The notes below the pieces were generated by a model that saw nothing but the letters and a program-made list of their open reading frames with translations, did not search any database and was not told where the DNA came from. A stretch of DNA of 8,633 bases, from positions 1 to 8,633 of the forward strand of contig JAANWY010000352.1 in NCBI GenBank assembly GCA_018263655.1. Direction: 5' to 3'. Below, in pieces: positions 4,971-8,633 of the stretch; position 1 is the stretch's first letter; every line of letters begins with the position of its first letter. The DNA comes from Anaerolineales bacterium (GTDB taxonomy: Bacteria; Chloroflexota; Anaerolineae; Epilineales; JAANWY01). A program made the position numbers and the translations under genes.

Positions 4971-5930
4971 CTACTCGCTCGTGTTATCTTGAGGCGTCAC
5001 CGTACCCGATAGCTCTTGCCCCAACGACATCAGCAACTGCCCATACCGCATGCGAGCGCTCACGACCAGCCCAGACTGGCCGGCCTCCTGCGCCAGAGCC
5101 GCCGCCGCCTCGAACGCTTCCAATGCGTCCTGTATCCGACCCTGGGCATCGTAGACGTTGCCTAGAACTAGATGCGCCTCGGCTGCACCCGGTGCCTGGG
5201 CGACAGCCTTTTCAGCGGTGGCCAGAGCATCCTCCACCCGCTCCATCCTGAGGCTGATAACGCTCCGCGCCAGCAAGTAGTCTGTCGAGGACTCGTACAG
5301 TGCTCGAGCACGAGCAAAGGCGGATTCAGCTTTCCCCGGATGCCCCAGCTCAGCGTGAAGCGTCCCGAGCCACAACCAGGCCTCAGGCTCATTGGGCGCT
5401 TCAGCCACCAATTCCTCGGTTGTTTGCAGAGCCGCTTCTAGGTCGCCGTCCAGTGAGGCGGTCTGTTCGATGCCGGCCAGGGTTTGCTGAACGGGACCGC
5501 CGGTCCGTTGCGACAGCCAGCGATAACCCACACCCAACAGGATAGCCAAAATGGCCGCTATTGCCGCGCCCGCGAGCAGACGCCGGCGCCAAGTCCGCCG
5601 GCGCTCGGCACGCACCTTCTCATCCAGACGCCACCACGCTGCCTCGGGGCACTGGGCTGTTTCGCGCACTTTTGCCAGGCCACCCACGACCCGTAGCTCT
5701 CGCAGGAGCACAGGGGCGCGGCTGTGTAACTGGTTGACGACCGTCTCGAGGCGAGTGCGCTCGGGACGCACGTCCAAACCCTGCTCCTCCAACTGATCCA
5801 GCGACGCCGCGATGCGATCCAGGTTGTGGAGCAGCGTCAACGCCCCCTCACCGGCCCCCTCCAAACGTGTGACGGCAATCTCACACTCCGACAGGAGCTG
5901 CCGGACTTCCTCTGGGCCGCGCTCGCTCAC
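4971..5930 (-). CDS. Membrane-anchored TPR protein, last gene of AOR operon
   Basis: Numbering from the GTG at 5930 gives 319 residues. The N-terminal 110 residues are charged and helical (PEEVRQLLSECEIAVTRLEG), followed by a basic stretch (RAERRRTWRRR) and one membrane segment (about 118-139, LLAGAAIAAILAILLGVGYRWL region). The positive charges before the helix predict a cytoplasmic N-terminus and an extracytoplasmic C-terminus. That C-terminus holds three or more tetratricopeptide repeats (about 182-214, 216-248, 250-282; for example AEAHLVLGNVYDAQGRIQDA). TPRs bind partner proteins; the partner is unknown. An upstream in-frame GTG at 6017 gives 348 residues but would overlap the preceding gene by 61 bases. 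The 5930 start leaves a 26-base gap and has GAAGGCGAG just upstream, so I prefer it with moderate certainty. Confidence 0.8.
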   Translation of the reverse strand: MSERGPEEVRQLLSECEIAVTRLEGAGEGALTLLHNLDRIAASLDQLEEQGLDVRPERTRLETVVNQLHSRAPVLLRELRVVGGLAKVRETAQCPEAAWWRLDEKVRAERRRTWRRRLLAGAAIAAILAILLGVGYRWLSQRTGGPVQQTLAGIEQTASLDGDLEAALQTTEELVAEAPNEPEAWLWLGTLHAELGHPGKAESAFARARALYESSTDYLLARSVISLRMERVEDALATAEKAVAQAPGAAEAHLVLGNVYDAQGRIQDALEAFEAAAALAQEAGQSGLVVSARMRYGQLLMSLGQELSGTVTPQDNTSE

Positions 5931-5956
5931 TTCGGGCTCGCCTTCAACCGATGCAG

Positions 5957-6439
5957 CTATCCCAAATGTGAAGGCAGTAACTCCTGACGGTCCGGGTCCC
6001 ACGGGTAAACGACCCACTTGTCCGTTTCAGCCGCCCAGTAGTCGGGCTCGTCGTCAACCAGACTGTGGGTCGGTTTGTAATGTAGGACGGCGACAGTAGC
6101 CTGTCCGCCGGCTTCGCGGACCCGCCGGCGGACAGCCGTCATCGTTCGCCCGCTATCCCAAACCTCGTCGATGATGAGGACACGTTTACCGCGCAGTGCT
6201 TCGGCCTCGGGGAAATTGAGGAACCGGGGTTCAGCCAGCGTATCGCCCACGTCAGTGTAGAAAACAACCGACGTGGCCGTGATGTTGCGCAGTTCTAGAC
6301 GTTCGCTGAGGAAAGAGGCGGGGAACACGCCGGCCCGCGTTATCACCAGCACCACATCGTAGTCCTCGACCAGGTCCCGTGCCAACTTCTCGGCCAGCAC
6401 CTCAATCTCGTCCCAGGTTGGGAAAATCTTCTGTGGCAT
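5957..6439 (-). CDS. Purine-type (Gpt/hypoxanthine-like) phosphoribosyltransferase
   Basis: This 160-residue type I phosphoribosyltransferase carries the PRPP-binding motif VLIIDEVWDSGRTM at residues 87-100, with the paired acidic residues Asp91-Glu92. Near the C-terminus KWVVYPWD (141-148) resembles the Trp/Pro-Trp-Asp segment of bacterial xanthine-guanine phosphoribosyltransferases (Gpt), which stacks on the purine. The early ITRAGVFPASFLSERL block (33-48) fits the pyrophosphate-loop region. The expected reaction is purine base plus PRPP to nucleotide plus pyrophosphate in the cytoplasm, but base specificity cannot be read from the sequence. ATG at 6439 is supported by AAGGAAGGTGAG directly upstream. 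It overlaps the annotated 3' extension of the MoaD-like frame and is followed closely by the TPR gene, so it is probably co-transcribed with AOR. Purine salvage is the default role; a link to pterin chemistry is speculation. Confidence 0.85.
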   Translation of the reverse strand: MPQKIFPTWDEIEVLAEKLARDLVEDYDVVLVITRAGVFPASFLSERLELRNITATSVVFYTDVGDTLAEPRFLNFPEAEALRGKRVLIIDEVWDSGRTMTAVRRRVREAGGQATVAVLHYKPTHSLVDDEPDYWAAETDKWVVYPWDPDRQELLPSHLG

Positions 6440-6699
6440 CTCACCTTCCTTCGGGGGAAACCGCCGCCGGCAATCGCCGGAATGAGTTCGACTTCATCAC
6501 TGTCGTGGAGAGTCCTCGAGGGCTCAACGTGTTCGTCATTCACGGACATCAGAATCGGGAGATCATCGGGCACGTCGAGTGCCTGAAGCACGTCCGCGAC
6601 CGTCGCACCATCCTGTAGCTCCAACGACAGCCGGCCCCGAACCCGCCCATCTGGCCGCTGCCGCAGGATGGTGTACAGCCGCACCTCTATGCTGATCAT
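6343..6699 (-). CDS. MoaD/ThiS-like sulfur-carrier protein, frame runs past Gly-Gly
   Basis: Residues 1-80 read as a beta-grasp sulfur carrier of the MoaD/ThiS type: MISIEVRLYTIL strand, GATVADVLQALDVP helix, ILMSVNDEHV, DSDEVELIPAIAGGG. In this family the terminal Gly-Gly is adenylated by a MoeB-like enzyme and converted to a thiocarboxylate that supplies dithiolene sulfur to the pyranopterin of Mo/W enzymes. That fits the adjacent AOR, whose stop overlaps this start (ATGA, 6699-6696). Here the frame does not stop after Gly-Gly-Gly (78-80). It continues for 38 Arg/Trp-rich residues overlapping the next gene by 97 bases, and this tail looks non-native. In the neighbouring frame a TGA at 6443-6441 sits one base before the next ATG, so a one-base error or shift in the run of five C (6457-6453) would give an 84-residue protein. 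Real coding likely ends near 6441-6460. Confidence 0.8.
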   Translation of the reverse strand: MISIEVRLYTILRQRPDGRVRGRLSLELQDGATVADVLQALDVPDDLPILMSVNDEHVEPSRTLHDSDEVELIPAIAGGGFPRRKVRCHRRFSQPGTRLRCWPRSWHGTWSRTTMWCW

Positions 6700-8408
6700 A
6701 CATCATCAAAGATGGTGTCCAAGTCCTCGGCCGGCACATCGAATACCGTGTCCAAGGGCGGCAACGGCTCCTCCGTCATCCACTCCGGCAGCCGATCATC
6801 TGCGGTGGTGAAGCCGGCCCGGCGGTTAAACTCGCGCTCCAATCGCAGCGCCTGCCGGCCCACCTCTAGCAGATAATCATCACCGACGCCCCAGCCATAG
6901 CGTCCGTTGACCATATCGCGCACCATCGTCAGGTCCTGGCCGAAGGCGAATCCGCCCATGAGGCAAATGCCCAGCGAATCGTAGCCCGCCATCTTGATCT
7001 GAGCATCCTTTGAGACATCAGCCTGACCCTCTGGCTGCGTCTGATCCACGTCGGAACGGATAGTCAAGCCGCAGGTGTGATCAGCTCCCTGGGGCGAGGT
7101 CGCGTATGTGACGCCGGTACCCTTGATGGCTCGGGGATCGTAGGCCGAAATGGCCTGGTTCTTCGCCACCGGAACGCGCTCCACGCCGAGCACTTTGCCG
7201 GCCAACCCGGCGCCGCCGCCCAGCGCACGACCCAGCATCGTGTCCTGACGAATCTCTTCCAGCAACTCTGCTGCCCGCTCCCCGTCACCCCATTCCATGA
7301 AGCCGGCCTCGGCTACTACCCCCAACACCGCGCCAATCTCGATTGTATCCAGCCCGAGGTCGTTGATTACAACGTTCAGTTCACCAATCGTATCCAGACT
7401 GTCGATACCCAGATTCGACCCCAGCAGCCCGATCGTCTCGTACTCGATAGGCGACACGATGGTCTCGCCATCCCCGTCGGCGAACACGTTGGAACAGCGA
7501 ATGGTGCAGCCCGGCATGCAGGCGTGGGCGTGCTCACCCTCGCCGCCGCGCTGAGCGATGAGGTCGTGCAGCATCTCGCCGCTGATCTCCTCGGCATGCT
7601 CGAAGCGCCCCGCCGAGAAGTTGCGCGTGGGGATGCCACTCTTGGCGTTACACATGGCCACCATAGCTGCAGTGCCGTAGTCGGTATAAATCTCGCTAGT
7701 CTGCGGGTGCTCCTGGATGGCCTTGATGTACCGCTTGCGAGCATCGTTGAACAGCTCTTTGTCGACCAGGGGCGGCATGCTGGCGCCGGCATCGTCGATG
7801 ACGATGGCCTTGAGCCCCTTGCTGCCCATCAACGCCCCCAGACCACCACGCGCACTGATGCGCCCCGGCACGCGGTCCTTGTCCAGGTGGACGACCCCGG
7901 CGGCCGTCATCTGCATCTCGCCGGCCGGCCCGATCATAGCGATCCCCACATCATCGCCAAAACGGTCGAGCAGGCGCTCGGCACTGGCATAGATTCCGAG
8001 ACCGGCCAGGTCATCGGCCGGCTCCAGGCGCGCCTCGTCCTGGCTAAGGTACAGCACAGAGGAGGTTTCCGGGTCCCCCGGTCGACCCTCGATGATGAGC
8101 GCATGCAGGCCCAACCAAACCAGTTTGAGGCCCGTCGTACCGCCGGCATTGGCTTCCTTGACACCACCCGTCAGTGGACTCTTCCCGCAGACCGAAATTC
8201 GATCACAACTCGATACCATGTGTCCCACCACGGTGCCTGGCGCGAAGATCAGCTTGTTGTGACGGCCGAGCGGATCACAGAGCGGAGGCACTTCATCCAA
8301 CAGGATTCGGGCCCCCAATGCCCGCCCACCGAGCCGCTCCCAGGTCTCAGGAACGGCCTCATACTTGATTTCACCGGAGTCAACATCAACACGACAAATC
8401 TGAGCCAT
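6696..8408 (-). CDS. Tungsten-dependent aldehyde:ferredoxin oxidoreductase (AOR) family protein
   Basis: The protein has 570 residues, near the usual 600 of the family. Enzymes of this group oxidise aldehydes to acids with ferredoxin as acceptor (some members reduce other substrates), using tungsten held by two pyranopterins and one [4Fe-4S] cluster, in the cytoplasm. The AOR N-terminal domain spans about 1-205 and ends with the pterin-binding block ARGGLGALMGSKGLKAI (186-202). Cluster cysteines are probably Cys297, Cys301 and Cys305 (CMPGCTIRCSN) with Cys482 in DSLGIC (477-482). SPIEYET (319-325) and TGVTYATSPQGADHT (431-445) are further family blocks. The cysteine spacing is CX3CX3C rather than the CX2CX3C of the Pyrococcus AOR, so the subfamily and substrate are uncertain. 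ATG at 8408 has GGGAAAGGA upstream. It is first in the operon and translationally coupled to the MoaD-like gene that would help make its cofactor. Confidence 0.93.
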   Translation of the reverse strand: MAQICRVDVDSGEIKYEAVPETWERLGGRALGARILLDEVPPLCDPLGRHNKLIFAPGTVVGHMVSSCDRISVCGKSPLTGGVKEANAGGTTGLKLVWLGLHALIIEGRPGDPETSSVLYLSQDEARLEPADDLAGLGIYASAERLLDRFGDDVGIAMIGPAGEMQMTAAGVVHLDKDRVPGRISARGGLGALMGSKGLKAIVIDDAGASMPPLVDKELFNDARKRYIKAIQEHPQTSEIYTDYGTAAMVAMCNAKSGIPTRNFSAGRFEHAEEISGEMLHDLIAQRGGEGEHAHACMPGCTIRCSNVFADGDGETIVSPIEYETIGLLGSNLGIDSLDTIGELNVVINDLGLDTIEIGAVLGVVAEAGFMEWGDGERAAELLEEIRQDTMLGRALGGGAGLAGKVLGVERVPVAKNQAISAYDPRAIKGTGVTYATSPQGADHTCGLTIRSDVDQTQPEGQADVSKDAQIKMAGYDSLGICLMGGFAFGQDLTMVRDMVNGRYGWGVGDDYLLEVGRQALRLEREFNRRAGFTTADDRLPEWMTEEPLPPLDTVFDVPAEDLDTIFDDV

Positions 8409-8443
8409 TACGACAATCCTTTCCCAACAAAGCAGTGACTACG

Positions 8444-8456
8444 TTGACAATGTCAA
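8444..8456. promoter_or_regulatory. Dyad TTGACA-A-TGTCAA upstream of AOR
   Basis: A 6-1-6 dyad lies 36 bases before the AOR start codon. Read on the minus strand it begins TTGACA, a -35-like hexamer, but I see no good -10 hexamer at 16-18 bases. It could be an operator for a dimeric regulator or part of a promoter. It also overlaps the left copy of the 10-bp direct repeat ACAATGTCAA. Confidence 0.35.
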
Positions 8457-8589
8457 ATTACCTGGCGTGTTGGGCGAAGGTCTCCTGACCGAGCCCGATT
8501 TCGCCCCTTCGACAGGCTCAGGACGCCGCTCGGTCAGGAGACCTTCGGCGATCAAAAGGCCGTCGCTGGGGCAAATCTAACAATGTCAA
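8447..8589. mobile_element. Possible small insertion in the AOR leader, bracketed by a 10-bp direct repeat
   Basis: ACAATGTCAA occurs at 8447-8456 and 8580-8589 and brackets 123 bases. Inside are perfect 20-bp inverted arms, CGAAGGTCTCCTGACCGAGC (8475-8494) and its complement (8528-8547). The loop between them contains an inverted copy (8505-8525) of the dispersed 21-base motif at 2315-2335. The outer ends of the 123-base body show no convincing terminal inverted repeat, so mobile origin is less certain than for 1790-1937. As RNA the 73-base stem would form a large hairpin in the AOR 5' leader. Confidence 0.5.
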
Positions 8590-8590
8590 G

Positions 8591-8621
8591 CTACTCAGGC
8601 ACTTCGTGCCTACACAAGAAG
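8591..8621 (-). repeat. 31-base motif, copy 2 (upstream of AOR)
   Basis: Read on the minus strand this starts CTTCTTGTGTAGGCACGAAG and matches 415-445 at 29 of 31 positions. The bases beyond it (8633-8622, CTTTTCCGGTCC) also resemble the CTTTTTTCCGC that ends the GC hairpin of the first copy, so a similar hairpin may continue past the window edge. Both copies point toward a gene on the same strand. Confidence 0.65.
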
Positions 8622-8633
8622 GGACCGGAAAAG

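Noticed and set aside
5931..6017. GTG at 6017 as start of the TPR protein
   Set aside because: It overlaps the phosphoribosyltransferase gene by 61 bases, and the added residues are not conserved-looking. It is kept only as an alternative.
7077..8438. Long 453-codon plus-strand ORF opposite the AOR gene
   Set aside because: It is antisense to a well-supported AOR frame, has no recognisable domain, and is the expected shadow of GC-rich third positions.

Overview
The window looks like a chromosomal piece of a moderately GC-rich member of the Chloroflexota (Anaerolineae-like). This assignment is an inference from three things: a secreted lamin-tail protein with Thr/Pro-rich linkers and a 'YLPLVGRNY' motif, a tungsten-type aldehyde:ferredoxin oxidoreductase beside a MoaD-type sulfur carrier, and intergenic regions packed with short inverted-repeat elements of the kind I associate with that group. 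No RNA gene, CRISPR array or transposase gene is visible.

Layout. Positions 1-483 form a non-coding leader with an imperfect direct repeat, a good TATAAT-type promoter and, directly after it, a very strong GC hairpin with flanking A6/T6 tracts. At 484-1170 (+) lies a UPF0173 metallo-beta-lactamase-fold hydrolase. Positions 1171-2821 are a 1.65-kb repeat island. It holds a nested inverted repeat, two of the three copies of a ~130-bp family with CCCTTGCGAAGG arms, an 18-bp perfect hairpin before a small ORF with a strong Shine-Dalgarno, a 130-bp MITE-like element with a clean 9-bp target duplication, dispersed CCTGAGCCTGTCGAAGG motifs and an 8-bp tandem repeat. At 2822-4735 (+) is the secreted multidomain protein. 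Its 3' hairpin and the third repeat copy fill the gap before a convergent minus-strand gene set.

The minus-strand set (8408 to 4971) reads AOR, MoaD/ThiS-like carrier, purine-type phosphoribosyltransferase, membrane-anchored TPR protein. Junctions are tight or overlapping (ATGA between the first two), so it is probably one operon. AOR needs a tungsten-bispyranopterin cofactor whose dithiolene sulfurs come from a MoaD-type thiocarboxylate, so the first two genes fit together functionally. The roles of the last two in that context are unknown. The MoaD frame does not stop after its Gly-Gly but runs about 97 bases into the next gene, which is the oddest coding feature here.

The AOR promoter region (8409-8633) carries a 20-bp-arm inverted repeat bracketed by a 10-bp direct repeat. 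It also has a 31-base motif that recurs, on the coding strand, ahead of the UPF0173 gene.
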